64,000 bases of DNA. Source: Diplonema japonicum. Its lineage: Eukaryota > Euglenozoa > Diplonemea > Diplonemida > Diplonemidae. The translations under genes were made by a program, and so were the position numbers. Positions 47,301-57,091 of this stretch are shown piece after piece. The stretch spans positions 186,001 to 250,000 of the forward strand of contig OZ025750.1 of assembly GCA_964019335.1 (NCBI GenBank), in the 5' to 3' direction. The number at the start of each line of letters is the position of its first letter. Within the stretch, counting starts at the first letter, position 1. The notes below the pieces were generated by a model, which saw only the letters and a list, made by a program, of their open reading frames with translations, searched no databases and had not been told where the DNA came from.

Positions 47301-48317
47301 ATGGGCGATGACAACGGCAACGCATTAAAGGGCCTCATGAAACGGCACTCTGTGACCAGAGGAGACAGGAGGTCCCTGGACACCTTGCTGAATCGACAAG
47401 CTGCTGACCTGAAAGAGATGCGCGTTAAACACCGTGCCATGTCGACTGACGCCAATCTGGAGGGAGTCCTGCGGGAGGCGGTATCTGTGTGCAAGGAAGC
47501 CGTCGAGAAGGGCGGGATCGCGAAGACAGTCTCAACAATGGTGCGCGAGTTCAAGGGCGCCTCCACCTTGCTGAAACGTCAGGTTAAACAGCTCGAAACA
47601 ACCTTAAGCAACGAGCATCTCGGCCTCGACAACTTGCGCGACACTGACAGGCAAGCGTACCTCTGGTGGGTAAAGGCCTTCGGCCCCACCCCTTACGCCG
47701 ACCAGCACTATTTTATAACTGAATTCTGCAGGGTATCTGGTGTTTGGTTGCGCGAGTCTTTTTTATACGACCCGGAATCCGCCTTCTGTCGATCAGTCAA
47801 CTCGTCGGGCCTCATTGGGTACATTAGCGTCTTCGATTTCTCTGTATTCTCAGCTGCCTTCGGGCCGTTCACATCCATTCTTTCCAATCTGGTGTCTCTC
47901 CTCTCTTTGCGGCTCTTCGAACCACAGTTCAGCGCGCGTCACGCTGTTGTTAAGCTCCGCTCCCTTCCCTCTGGATCGCATCTTGTGTATTTTACAGATG
48001 TTCCTTTCATGATGTCGCTGGCAGTGTCGCGTGGGGGTGGTGAGGTGACCACCCACGTGCTGCAGCGGATAGGTTCGCGATGGCACCTTGACGTTGACAT
48101 GAAGACTATAGAGGCGCGTTCGATAATCGAGGCTGTCGAGTTGTCTGAGCCATCGACACACCCTCACCTTCGGGCTGCTCATAGGTTCATCCTTCCATGG
48201 GTCGACCCCAGAGGGATCCTCCGGTTGTGGTCCACTCCGGAAGAAGCGGCGGTTCTCCAGCACGACCCCACCCTGCATAAGATCGCGTCGTGCATCAGTA
48301 AGCGTCTTTCCGTTTGA
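47301..48317 (+). CDS. Protein of unknown function, 338 aa
   Basis: Starts MGDDNGNALKGLMKRHSVTR after an A-rich leader. Residues 1-120 are charged and helical (coiled-coil-like, with KEMRVKHRAMSTD and LLKRQVKQLETTL); the rest is a mixed alpha/beta-looking domain with a Phe/Leu-rich middle (FGPFTSILSNLVSLLSLRLF) and WVDPRGILRLW near the end. No signal peptide, and no family I recognise. It could belong to the following LINE as an extra ORF, but the T-tract between them and its cell-gene-like acceptor argue for an independent gene. Confidence 0.6.
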   Translation: MGDDNGNALKGLMKRHSVTRGDRRSLDTLLNRQAADLKEMRVKHRAMSTDANLEGVLREAVSVCKEAVEKGGIAKTVSTMVREFKGASTLLKRQVKQLETTLSNEHLGLDNLRDTDRQAYLWWVKAFGPTPYADQHYFITEFCRVSGVWLRESFLYDPESAFCRSVNSSGLIGYISVFDFSVFSAAFGPFTSILSNLVSLLSLRLFEPQFSARHAVVKLRSLPSGSHLVYFTDVPFMMSLAVSRGGGEVTTHVLQRIGSRWHLDVDMKTIEARSIIEAVELSEPSTHPHLRAAHRFILPWVDPRGILRLWSTPEEAAVLQHDPTLHKIASCISKRLSV

Positions 48318-48411
48318 GACAATTCTTTTTTTTTTTTTTTTTTCCTTCTTTACCAAGAAGAAGAAATACAGTTTTTTTTTTGTTCTTTGTTTTTCTTTTT
48401 GTTTTTTTGCT

Positions 48412-49974
48412 TTGGTCCAGAGAGCCCAGCGCCTTCTAGCTGGCAACCTCTCAGAGGAGAACAAAAGCCTTGTGCTGACCACCCTCGACTGCGTTCTACA
48501 GCTAGTCGAGAAGGCACAGGCCAATCATCAGCCGTCCTCCCCGCAGCCCCTACAGGCCCAAACTCAACAACAGCCCCTGCCGCTTCTCCAACAATCTCAG
48601 GCTCAGCAGCTACCACCCCAGCAATTCCAACAGGCACGTCAGCCCCAACAACAATTCCAACAGCAGCAACACCAGAGCCAACAGACGTCCATAGGACTAC
48701 CACAACAACAGCAATCCCAGAAAAAACAGCAGCAACAGAAACCAGCGTCGCAGGAGAAGAGGACTCCCCCGAGGAAGACATCAAGAGTCTCTAAGTCATA
48801 CCTTGGTGCTGCCACCAACTGGACGAGCAGGCCGGCCCCTGTCAAACCCCCCTTAGCACTGGTCCAACAGCACTGGGGACAGCAAGTTCACAACGAGATC
48901 CCCGACCAGCTCGCAGCAGGGATATACTTCAACCCCCCGGACCCCGTCGAGCTCTCCACCCGCCTCAAGGCCCTCGGCCTTGCTTTTAAAATTGTCAGCA
49001 CCCGACCGTTCGTAGGCGGGACCGAGTCGGACTCCCCCACCTCGAGAGGTGTCGTTAAGACCTTTGTCACTGGTGATGAGGTCCTACCGCAGGCCATGGA
49101 CGCCACACCCAAGGAGGGTAGCAGCAGGACAACCATTCTCAAGGCGATAATCGCAAAAGGCCACTGCTCGGATGCACAGTGGAAGCGTACAGCGGACGGC
49201 GATGCCATCAGAAGAATGGCACTACTTGCGGCGAGGGACAAGGAAGGTCCTTTCAAGGTGGTCCCGCAAAACGTGTTCAGAATCGACCGGTCCACTGAAA
49301 ACAACACAGCCACCGCCCTTGTACGAGTAGACCCAGATCACGCGACCAGGCTGCTAGCAGCGTCAGGGGACCAAGGCGTCTACTGGACACACGCATTCGC
49401 AAAGGACCGGCTCGAGGTCATCCAGCTGAAGAAGGGGATCAAAGCAGCCGACGTCCCCTTGGCATCACTCGGCACCTCCATCACGGTGACACCGATTGGG
49501 TTGGCCCTCATGTTGCCGAGAGGGGCAGACCGCAACGAGGTCCTATCCAGGGTCAACCCCATCCTTCTCCCGTTGCAGAAGGCGGGGGAAAAATATATTT
49601 TGGAAGGATGCCTCAACCATGAGCACGGATACGACCTGAGGGAGGACCTGGCAGGATGCGGGTGGAACGTTTGTCACATGGACAAGATAGGCAGATCGAA
49701 ATGGCTCATCCGGGCAGCTACCCCACCAACAGCCAGACTCATTGCGAGAGGTGAGAAACTCCACTCACTGACGATCAGAGACTGGACCCGAGAAGATGCG
49801 CCGGACAGGAAGGAAAGGAACTTCCGAGGGAAACAGCGCAGAGTCAAGCTGACAGAAGCTGAATTCCCCAGTTCACGAGCGGCTAAGGAAGCGGAGGCAG
49901 CAAGAGCCGATAGCTCTCGGAAGAGAGGGGATTCGGAGACCCCGACACCGAACCCCAAGAACCAGAAGATCTGA
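48412..49974 (+). CDS. LINE L-C ORF1 protein (5' end missing or unclear)
   Basis: About 520 codons with no ATG near the start; the frame begins in the T-rich tract at 48370-48411, so I mark the 5' end as uncertain. A Gln/Pro-rich region (about 45-120) precedes a globular part with YFNPPDPVELSTRLKALGL, a segment with NTATALVRVDPDHATRLLA, and a terminal module with GWNVCHMDKIGRSKWLIRAA and TPP, related to the GW..PP module of L-B ORF1. The C-terminus is basic. It is likely the RNA-binding, chaperone-type ORF1 of a LINE. It ends in TGA followed by CTG, and the same frame then stays open into ORF2. Confidence 0.7.
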   Translation: MVQRAQRLLAGNLSEENKSLVLTTLDCVLQLVEKAQANHQPSSPQPLQAQTQQQPLPLLQQSQAQQLPPQQFQQARQPQQQFQQQQHQSQQTSIGLPQQQQSQKKQQQQKPASQEKRTPPRKTSRVSKSYLGAATNWTSRPAPVKPPLALVQQHWGQQVHNEIPDQLAAGIYFNPPDPVELSTRLKALGLAFKIVSTRPFVGGTESDSPTSRGVVKTFVTGDEVLPQAMDATPKEGSSRTTILKAIIAKGHCSDAQWKRTADGDAIRRMALLAARDKEGPFKVVPQNVFRIDRSTENNTATALVRVDPDHATRLLAASGDQGVYWTHAFAKDRLEVIQLKKGIKAADVPLASLGTSITVTPIGLALMLPRGADRNEVLSRVNPILLPLQKAGEKYILEGCLNHEHGYDLREDLAGCGWNVCHMDKIGRSKWLIRAATPPTARLIARGEKLHSLTIRDWTREDAPDRKERNFRGKQRRVKLTEAEFPSSRAAKEAEAARADSSRKRGDSETPTPNPKNQKI

Positions 49975-50181
49975 CTGGAGGCGCTGAAGTGCCACGGGGC
50001 CATCCTATCCCTCCCCATCATCATTATAATCATCCTATCAATCATTGACCTTCTGTCCGCTTCGACCTCGCCACCCCCCTTCGCCCCATTCTATTGCAAC
50101 TGGTTCGGCTCTACTTCTGGGAACAATCATCTGATTTACTCCCTGGCGGTGATCCACCTCCCCCGAGCACACTTCCTCATA
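49972..50181 (+). other. Single in-frame UGA and open spacer between LINE L-C ORFs
   Basis: TGA at 49972-49974 is the only stop between ORF1 and ORF2 in their common frame. The 69 codons from 49975 to the first ATG at 50182 are all sense and include a very hydrophobic stretch (ILSLPIIIIIILSIIDLL). UGA followed by C is a known leaky context. The spacer could be a readthrough linker or an untranslated gap with re-initiation at 50182. Confidence 0.5.
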
Positions 50182-53100
50182 ATGAAAAGATCGAGACGCT
50201 CTGTTGCGTGCGAGGCAAGAAAACGACTCATGACACACGGTGATATCCACCCCAATCCTGGGCCCGAGAAGGGGAAGAAAGAGCTCACTATCCTCTCGGT
50301 GAATGTCACGAACCTCCCGAACCACTTGAACAGGGTCAAACTACAGTCGTTTGACTTGATATGCCTCCAAGAGACGGCCCTAACACAAGCTGGTCAGTGG
50401 ATGATGAACGAGGAAGCGAAACGCGACACTTTCCTGAAGGAACACCGTCTGTTCTGGGGTCCACCGCAACAGGGGAAGATTTCTAAAGACGCAGAATCCC
50501 CCACGATCGCGCAAAGGGGGGGAGTGGGAATCATGGTAAACAAGCAGCTAACTGCAAAGAAGGATCCCTCCCTTTTTGATGATCACGGCACTAACTCACG
50601 ACGAGTACACATAAGGGTTGCAGTAGGGAAACGAGACTGGCTGCATGTCATTACCCTCTACTGTCAGGTGAACGACAACTCTAGGCACGCCAAGAGGAAC
50701 AGGGAAGCATTAATAGCCGACACTCTACTAAAATCGACACAGCTGGGAGACGTACCCGTCATTGTGACAGGGGATTTAAATACATCGGTACAAGACTCCC
50801 CGGTACTCTCGAACGCCCTTACGCAAAATTGGACTGACGCCTCGGACAAGGTTTCACGCCGACAGGGAACTCATACCCCTCCCTCCTTCGTAACAGCGGC
50901 AGCGAAGACCAGGCCGGATTACATTCTGATGAACGCGACAGCGGCAATGGCGCTAAAGGATTGCCAGACCGTCGACATCGGGGTCCCCTCACACCGAGCT
51001 CTCAAAGTCACGATAGACATACCAAAATTCCATGAGCCATCGCTGCAATACCATCTGCCCAGGAAGATCACCCCTCACCTCGAATCCCGGGACCGGACTC
51101 CGGACTGTGACATTCTCCCTACATTGAGGGCTCTAAAAGACGACGGAGACCTGGATGCTGCATTCTTGGCACTCTCTTCGGCCTGCGAGAAACACCTCCT
51201 GAGAGACACAGCACAATCAGGGATTTCTAGTTATAGTGGCAGAGGTGAAGTGAATAACCCCAGCTTGAGAAGATCCGCGGCCCCCTCCACGTCGACCGGA
51301 TTCGGGGCGGTATCCAGGAGGTACCTGACACTTGAGAAAATCCGGCAAAGTGCATCCACCATTATACGAAGAGTACAGAAGTTGAAAGACCCAGCCCTGC
51401 CCTACGACCTGCGCAAGGGATGGGACAAAATGAAGGCGAGAGCTATCAACTTCTTGAGAGTTCACCCCGAAACATTCTCTGACGGTAACATCACCAGAGA
51501 AGCAGACCTGATTTTGAATAAAGTGGTTGCACAACAACGAGACATGGACATCGCGTCGAAAATCCAGCGCAGCGTGAAAATGAGAAGAGAACTGAATTCG
51601 GGCTTCTCGGTGAATCGAAGTGCCATCATGCAATTTGTGGCAGACAGGCCCGAGAGAGAACTGGTAGCGTCGAACTCGAATGGAACACTCTCATCCTCGG
51701 TCGCGGAGATCGACCAAGCTTTCAGGTCGGAATGGCGCCATATCTTCAGGAAATTTGAAGACCACCCCGAGCCGAGTTACGCGGCTTTTGAAGAGACGTT
51801 TGGGTCACAGGTCACCCACCACCCGATGATGGACCACGCACTCACGCTGGAGGACCTGCGGAAAGTGCTGAAAAAGAAAGAGAAACAAGAATGCGCAGGG
51901 ATCGACGGATGGAGATTGTGTGAACTCGCTCACTTACCAGATGCATTGTTGGAGGGGTTCGTCTTCCTATATGATTGGATAGAGGAGGGGGGGAGCTGGC
52001 CCAAGGCAGTCCTCACAGCTCTAGTAACGATGATCCCGAAAGGGGAATCCGAAGAACCGCTAGAACACCGCCCTATTACGGTATCGAGCGCGTTCTACCG
52101 CCTATGGGCAGGTGCGAGGCTACCAGCAATCCTCGAGTGGCAGGAAGCATGGATCACCCCTCTCCAGTTCGGTTTCAGACCGGAACACAGCACAGACGAC
52201 CTCCTCGCCCGGGTCTGCACCAGTGTAGAAATTGCGAAGGAGTCGGGGAGGCACCTCTATGGCCTTTCTGTCGACTTCAAGAAATGCTTCGATTCAGTCC
52301 CCCATGCACTAACATTCGGACTAGTGGAACGTCTAGGCCTCAGCCGGCTCATTTTGAAACCGATTAGGTCCATTTACTCTGACCTGATCCGCCGTTTACG
52401 GTTCCCAATGGGAGTAGGCGCCCCATTCCGGACCACAAATGGGATGCTCCAGGGCTGCCCGATCTCACCGATCTTCATCAACGCGATCCTCGCCATCTTT
52501 ACCAGGAAATGCACGGCGAACCCGAGGAACGCCCATCCTGTGTCGTATGCAGACGACCTCAACTTCACGTCAGCTACATCAGAAGCCGCGATACAACGCT
52601 CCGTCAACCTGCTTGGCAGCCTATGCAAGCTCACAGGGATGACCATACACCCGAAGAAAACCAGATCATTTGGGACGAAACCCAAGTACAAGGGCAAAGT
52701 ACAGTTATTCGGGGAGATCTTCGACACTTCCAACAGGCTACAAATACTGGGTGTACAGGTCTACTTCCAACCCTGCAGGAGAGAGAACTCAAGGGTCCGC
52801 AAGGCCCTTGCAGAGGTCGAACGACTCGCCGCGACCAAACTGTACCACAATCGCAAGATACAGATCATCTCTGAGAACATCCTACCGTCCGCCTTCTACG
52901 GCGTACTCTTCGACCCAATCCCTGACTCCTGGCTGGAGAAACTGAAGAAACAGATCACCTTATGTATCTGGGGGGCCCGCAACCCGATGCGCTCCTCTAG
53001 TGCTCTGCTGGGGATTGCCCACAAAGGTCACACCCTAGACCCTTACTCTACGGTGGTCTACAAGGCCATTTCAACCCTAGGGCGTCTATGCACACGCCAG

Positions 53101-54357
53101 ACGAACAAATCCCTCTTCGTTTCATGCTGGGAGACTTACAGGTACACGAAGGAACGGAACGGAACACCGTCGTTACCGAAAGGACCATTTGGCAATGCAG
53201 AGGTTTGGCTTCGAGACATTGGGACCAGATGGAAGGACCTTCAGACGAAAATGCTGCCGCAAGGCTTACAACACCTGAAGCATGAGATCAGAACGCTGTT
53301 GAAAGACAAGCTACGTGGCGGGCTCGCCGAAGAGCGAGAGACCTTTGGAGGGATCGAGACGGGCATCGACGAGGAGAGGACGAACCTCCTACACAACGAG
53401 ATGGCGGTCGCCAACCCGCAGAAAGCGAGAAAGTTACTTTGTGCAATCACTGGCGCCATACTGCCCCTTCATCCCAGAGCCTACGGCGATTTGTCAGGCA
53501 CACGTGCGAGATGCCTCGGGTGTGACGCACTCTACGACGTTAGGAAGGGAACCAGCAGCCTCCTGCAGCATACCATTTGGCACTGTCCAGCACACGCCGG
53601 CTATAGGACAGCCAACGCCGACCGCAAGTGGCTGGTGCAAGAACACAGGAGCTGGCCGAACTGCACCCAGATTCACGGAATCATTACAACGGACTCGGAC
53701 ATCAGCCTGCCAAGAGTCAAGGAACTCCACCTGATGCTTGCAGATATTGCAGGGAAACTCGATTGTCTGCACGCCGACAAGCAGGTCAGGTACGAAAACC
53801 AGCACTTCTGGAATAGACCTTTCCAGCCAGGGAACCTCTTAACCCCGAAACCTCTCACTTGGTACCACAAGAACGGGCTGGCGAAGAAGTACTTCCCAGG
53901 CCTAATCCCGTTTATCCTCAAATGGCTGAAAGCCCTCAAGTGGGGCAAGGACGGTGGGCAGGTGTCCAAGGCGGAACTTGCGGTCGACCTAATTGCAACA
54001 GAAAGGATCCACATGGAGGGTGAAGACCTAGCGAGCTGGGCAAGAAAAATCGGCGGAATCCTAAGAGTTTTGGACAGGATTCACCAAAAAGGCACGGGGA
54101 GTCACCTGATTCCAGCAGAACCTAGGAAATCAGTACACTCTTTGCGTACCCTAGGGCTCCACAGCCAACCCATCACTGGGTACTCCACTCGTCCGGTCTT
54201 CGCAACCCCGAAGGTCACCCACCCTATCCTAGAGGAACAGTTACGAACTCATTGCATCCTCAACAACTCGCTAGTTGGTTTCACGCCCAAGCTGCTGAAA
54301 AGATACTACGACGGGCCTAAGGCACTACCACGACAGAAGGGATCAAACACTAGATGA
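50182..54357 (+). CDS. LINE L-C ORF2: 2A motif, endonuclease, reverse transcriptase
   Basis: 1391 aa from ATG 50182. Residues 20-28 are GDIHPNPGP, a 2A-like ribosome-skipping motif (GDIHPNPG followed by P). The AP-endonuclease follows (SVNVTNL, ICLQETAL, TLYCQ, TGDLNT, RPDYILMN, VPSHRAL). Reverse transcriptase has AGIDGWRLCEL, EHRPITV, SVDFKKCFDSVPH (motif A), GMLQGCPISP and SYADDLNF (motif C), all intact. The C-terminal domain has CLGCDALYDVRKGTSSLLQH then TIWHC, a zinc knuckle, and KAELAVDL. No RNase H was recognised. The element looks potentially active apart from its 5' end. It differs from L-B by having 2A in place of an OTU domain at the ORF2 N-terminus. Confidence 0.85.
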   Translation: MKRSRRSVACEARKRLMTHGDIHPNPGPEKGKKELTILSVNVTNLPNHLNRVKLQSFDLICLQETALTQAGQWMMNEEAKRDTFLKEHRLFWGPPQQGKISKDAESPTIAQRGGVGIMVNKQLTAKKDPSLFDDHGTNSRRVHIRVAVGKRDWLHVITLYCQVNDNSRHAKRNREALIADTLLKSTQLGDVPVIVTGDLNTSVQDSPVLSNALTQNWTDASDKVSRRQGTHTPPSFVTAAAKTRPDYILMNATAAMALKDCQTVDIGVPSHRALKVTIDIPKFHEPSLQYHLPRKITPHLESRDRTPDCDILPTLRALKDDGDLDAAFLALSSACEKHLLRDTAQSGISSYSGRGEVNNPSLRRSAAPSTSTGFGAVSRRYLTLEKIRQSASTIIRRVQKLKDPALPYDLRKGWDKMKARAINFLRVHPETFSDGNITREADLILNKVVAQQRDMDIASKIQRSVKMRRELNSGFSVNRSAIMQFVADRPERELVASNSNGTLSSSVAEIDQAFRSEWRHIFRKFEDHPEPSYAAFEETFGSQVTHHPMMDHALTLEDLRKVLKKKEKQECAGIDGWRLCELAHLPDALLEGFVFLYDWIEEGGSWPKAVLTALVTMIPKGESEEPLEHRPITVSSAFYRLWAGARLPAILEWQEAWITPLQFGFRPEHSTDDLLARVCTSVEIAKESGRHLYGLSVDFKKCFDSVPHALTFGLVERLGLSRLILKPIRSIYSDLIRRLRFPMGVGAPFRTTNGMLQGCPISPIFINAILAIFTRKCTANPRNAHPVSYADDLNFTSATSEAAIQRSVNLLGSLCKLTGMTIHPKKTRSFGTKPKYKGKVQLFGEIFDTSNRLQILGVQVYFQPCRRENSRVRKALAEVERLAATKLYHNRKIQIISENILPSAFYGVLFDPIPDSWLEKLKKQITLCIWGARNPMRSSSALLGIAHKGHTLDPYSTVVYKAISTLGRLCTRQTNKSLFVSCWETYRYTKERNGTPSLPKGPFGNAEVWLRDIGTRWKDLQTKMLPQGLQHLKHEIRTLLKDKLRGGLAEERETFGGIETGIDEERTNLLHNEMAVANPQKARKLLCAITGAILPLHPRAYGDLSGTRARCLGCDALYDVRKGTSSLLQHTIWHCPAHAGYRTANADRKWLVQEHRSWPNCTQIHGIITTDSDISLPRVKELHLMLADIAGKLDCLHADKQVRYENQHFWNRPFQPGNLLTPKPLTWYHKNGLAKKYFPGLIPFILKWLKALKWGKDGGQVSKAELAVDLIATERIHMEGEDLASWARKIGGILRVLDRIHQKGTGSHLIPAEPRKSVHSLRTLGLHSQPITGYSTRPVFATPKVTHPILEEQLRTHCILNNSLVGFTPKLLKRYYDGPKALPRQKGSNTR
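50239..50265 (+). other. 2A-like ribosome-skipping motif
   Basis: Encodes GDIHPNPGP. The established 2A core is D-x-E-x-N-P-G-P, and His replaces Glu in many retroelement versions. Skipping between Gly and Pro would release the preceding peptide. Known in the N-termini of trypanosomatid L1Tc-type LINEs. Confidence 0.75.
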
Positions 54358-54436
54358 GTTGATTGTCGTTAGGCGATCCTGTCACATACTGCAGGCTCCC
54401 TCAAAGACATCTTTTTTTTCGTTCAAACACCCATTT

Positions 54437-54472
<36 letters not shown>

Positions 54473-54530
54473 ATATCGTTCAAAAAGGGGAAGAACAAGA
54501 AAAAAAAAAGGAAAAAAGAAAAGAAAGAAA

Positions 54531-56777
54531 ATGAGGAAAAACACAATGTTGGTGTTAAGTACTCTTGTAGCTGTTGTGTTGGGGCGCCCGTGCGACAAGG
54601 CACCTTTACAGGGCACGCCTGCGTGTGACACCAGCAAGGGGGTGGCGGAACGTGCAGGGTACATTGTTGGGCAGCTTCAAAGAGACGAACAGATGGTGCT
54701 TTTTGCCAACACCGCGGGGGGCGTCTCGAGGCTGAACATCGACCCTTACCAATGGTGGAGCGAGGCCCTACATGGTGTGGGGAACAGCCCCGGTGTCACC
54801 TTCTCCGCCCCGACCCCATACGCCACGTCGTTCCCGCAGGTCATCACGTCGTCAGCGTCATTCAATAAAACGTTATGGCACGCCATCGGGTCTACCATCT
54901 CTACGGAGGCACGTGCAATGTCCAATGTGGGCCACGCTGGGTTGACATTCTGGGCGCCGAATATCAATCTGATTAGAGATCCAAGGTGGGGTCGTGGGCA
55001 TGAAACACCCGGGGAAGATCCATTCGCCACAGCGCGTTACGCACAGAGCTTCGTGACGGGGATGCAAGAGGGCGAGGACCCGGGGCATCTAAAGGTCTCG
55101 TCTTGCTGCAAGCATTACTACGCATACGACCTTGAGAACTGGGGGGAGACAGACCGGCACACGTTTGATGCGAACATCACGAAGCAAGACGAGACGGACA
55201 GCTACCTGCCGGCTTTCTTCTCATGCGTAGTGAACGGGAAGGCCTCCGGCATGATGTGCAGCTACAACGCTGTCAACGGTGTACCCAGCTGCGCCAACGA
55301 ACGCATCATGTCAACGATATCCCGTGGGAAGTGGGGCTTTGACGGGTACATCACCTCCGACTGCGGTGCCGTGTATGATGTATCAGTCTCCCACGGCTAC
55401 GCCCCTCCCAACGAGACCTGCAACGACGTCCTCACAGCTGGAATGGACTCTGACTGTGGAACCTTTCTCAACACGTATCTTAACACGTCTTTGAATGAAG
55501 GCGTTGCGACACAGTCTGCGGTGGCAACGGCTCTGACACACTTGTTCTCTGTTCAGATCCGGCTTGGTATTTTCGACCCGGTCTCGACGCAGCCTTACCT
55601 TAACTATTCTTACGCCACGAAGCTTGACACGCAGGAGCACCGCCAGCTTGCTTTGGAGGCCGCGCAGCAAGGTCTTGTCTTGTTGAAGAACGGCGGCTCA
55701 TTCCCGTTGAGCAACTCCACGTCCCCCACCATTGCCGTCGTCGGTCCCAACGCCAACGCCACCACAACGATGCAGGCGAACTACCAAGGACAGGCACCGT
55801 ACCTAATCTCACCTCTGCAGGGTATTGGAAACTACGCCAGGACGATTTACAGTTTGGGTTGCGACACCAACTGTGTGGACAGATCGGGTTTTGCAGAGGC
55901 ACGGGAAGCCGCATCGATTGCCGATGCAACTGTTCTCGTCATCGGTATCAGCACGGAACAGGAAGCGGAAGGACGCGACCGTTCCAGCATCGCACTGCCG
56001 GGTGCTCAGGAAGACTTGATAACCGAAGTTGTATCGGCGTCAAGAGGCCCTGTCATGGTGGTGGTCATGGCTGGTGGTTCTGTTGACTTCTCTGTTGCCA
56101 AGGAGTCCTCCAAGGTCGACTCCATCCTGTGGGTGGGGTACCCGGGGCAGTCAGGTGGACAGGCCATTGCCGACGCTCTATTCGGCAGGGTGAACCCTTC
56201 TGGAAGGCTGCCCGCAACGCAATATTTCAAAAGCTACACCACCTACCTCCCAATGACCGATATGAACATGCGCCCGGACGGCAGATACAACCCAGGAAGA
56301 ACCTACCGTTTCCTGACAGAATCCTCTGTGTATAGATATGGCGATGGTATCTCGTATACTAAGTTCATTTATTCATCAAGCATGAAGGATTCTGTGAAGC
56401 TCAGCTTCGATAGCATCCTTCAGGCATCGCAAGCGTTCAATGAGAATGGGACTTACGGCACTACTGCAGGCTCAAAGGCACTCGCTGATTTGTCCTTCAC
56501 CGTGACTAATAAGGGGCGTTACACTGGGCAGGATGCTCTCCTTCTCTTTGCGGTTCCGCCCTCGCCAGGTTCTTCAGGGAGGCCTCTTAAATCCCTTGTA
56601 GAATTCATAAAGGTGCCCGATATTGCCCCTGGTGGAGCAGTTGATGTCATTTTCCATGTTTACGACATAAGCCTCTGTGTTGCGGACGAAAACGGGCTGT
56701 GGCAGCCAGTCAAAGGTGACTGGAAGTTCGGGATCGGCCCTGATATTAGTTCTCCTGTTACCATCACTGTGCAGTGA
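54531..56777 (+). CDS. Secreted GH3 glycosidase (beta-xylosidase/beta-glucosidase type)
   Basis: 748 aa from the ATG after an A-rich leader; the signal peptide is MRKNTMLVLSTLVAVVLG. The two-domain GH3 fold is clear: WWSEALHGVG at the start, NINLIRDPRWGRGHETPGED, KHYYAYDLENW, and the nucleophile Asp277 in GYITSDCGAVYDV. The second domain has LLKNGGSFPLS, AVVGPNA, EQEAEGRDRSSIALPGAQ (acid/base Glu near 476-480), and VGYPGQSGGQAIADALFG. The C-terminal fibronectin-III-like domain (LSFTVTNKGRYTGQDALLLF) completes it. The EAEGRDR form and WWSEALHG are typical of plant and fungal beta-xylosidases, so xylo-oligosaccharides are a likely substrate. No introns. An in-frame upstream ATG lies in the T-tract and is not used here. 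Confidence 0.93.
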   Translation: MRKNTMLVLSTLVAVVLGRPCDKAPLQGTPACDTSKGVAERAGYIVGQLQRDEQMVLFANTAGGVSRLNIDPYQWWSEALHGVGNSPGVTFSAPTPYATSFPQVITSSASFNKTLWHAIGSTISTEARAMSNVGHAGLTFWAPNINLIRDPRWGRGHETPGEDPFATARYAQSFVTGMQEGEDPGHLKVSSCCKHYYAYDLENWGETDRHTFDANITKQDETDSYLPAFFSCVVNGKASGMMCSYNAVNGVPSCANERIMSTISRGKWGFDGYITSDCGAVYDVSVSHGYAPPNETCNDVLTAGMDSDCGTFLNTYLNTSLNEGVATQSAVATALTHLFSVQIRLGIFDPVSTQPYLNYSYATKLDTQEHRQLALEAAQQGLVLLKNGGSFPLSNSTSPTIAVVGPNANATTTMQANYQGQAPYLISPLQGIGNYARTIYSLGCDTNCVDRSGFAEAREAASIADATVLVIGISTEQEAEGRDRSSIALPGAQEDLITEVVSASRGPVMVVVMAGGSVDFSVAKESSKVDSILWVGYPGQSGGQAIADALFGRVNPSGRLPATQYFKSYTTYLPMTDMNMRPDGRYNPGRTYRFLTESSVYRYGDGISYTKFIYSSSMKDSVKLSFDSILQASQAFNENGTYGTTAGSKALADLSFTVTNKGRYTGQDALLLFAVPPSPGSSGRPLKSLVEFIKVPDIAPGGAVDVIFHVYDISLCVADENGLWQPVKGDWKFGIGPDISSPVTITVQ

Positions 56778-57036
56778 GGTATCTTCTTTATTGGAAAAAG
56801 GAAAACAAGAAACAAAGAAACAAAGAATGATAGTATGCAGTATTTTATATATTTTTTATACTGTGTGTGTATTGCTATCTCTTTCCGACTCTTATCTTTT
56901 TTTTTTGTTTTTTTTTTCTTTTTAGTGTGTTTTTTTTAAAATTAAAAAATCTTTTTTTTGCTTTGCAAATTAAAAGAAAAAAGCGAACGTTATTGCCTTC
57001 CAGTTTTTTCATTCCATTGCAGTTCATTCCGTCATT

Positions 57037-57049
57037 GAGTTTTTCACAG
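57037..57049 (+). promoter_or_regulatory. Probable trans-splice acceptor
   Basis: TGAGTTTTTCACAG-type acceptor, 42 nt before the ATG at 57092. Confidence 0.5.
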
Positions 57050-57091
57050 GATACGGGCTTGGCTTCCTTTTCTTCCCCCCCCCCCCCCCGC

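Larger units (their letters stand above)
48412..54411 (+). mobile_element. LINE L-C, almost complete, with 2A-like motif
   Basis: ORF1 and ORF2 are both open with no frameshift. The 5' edge meets a T-rich tract inside ORF1 (no ATG), so the copy is probably slightly 5'-truncated. The 3' end CACATACTGCAGGCTCCCTC to AAGACATC runs into a T-tract and recurs as solo tails at 12710, 25287 and 25635. Confidence 0.85.
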
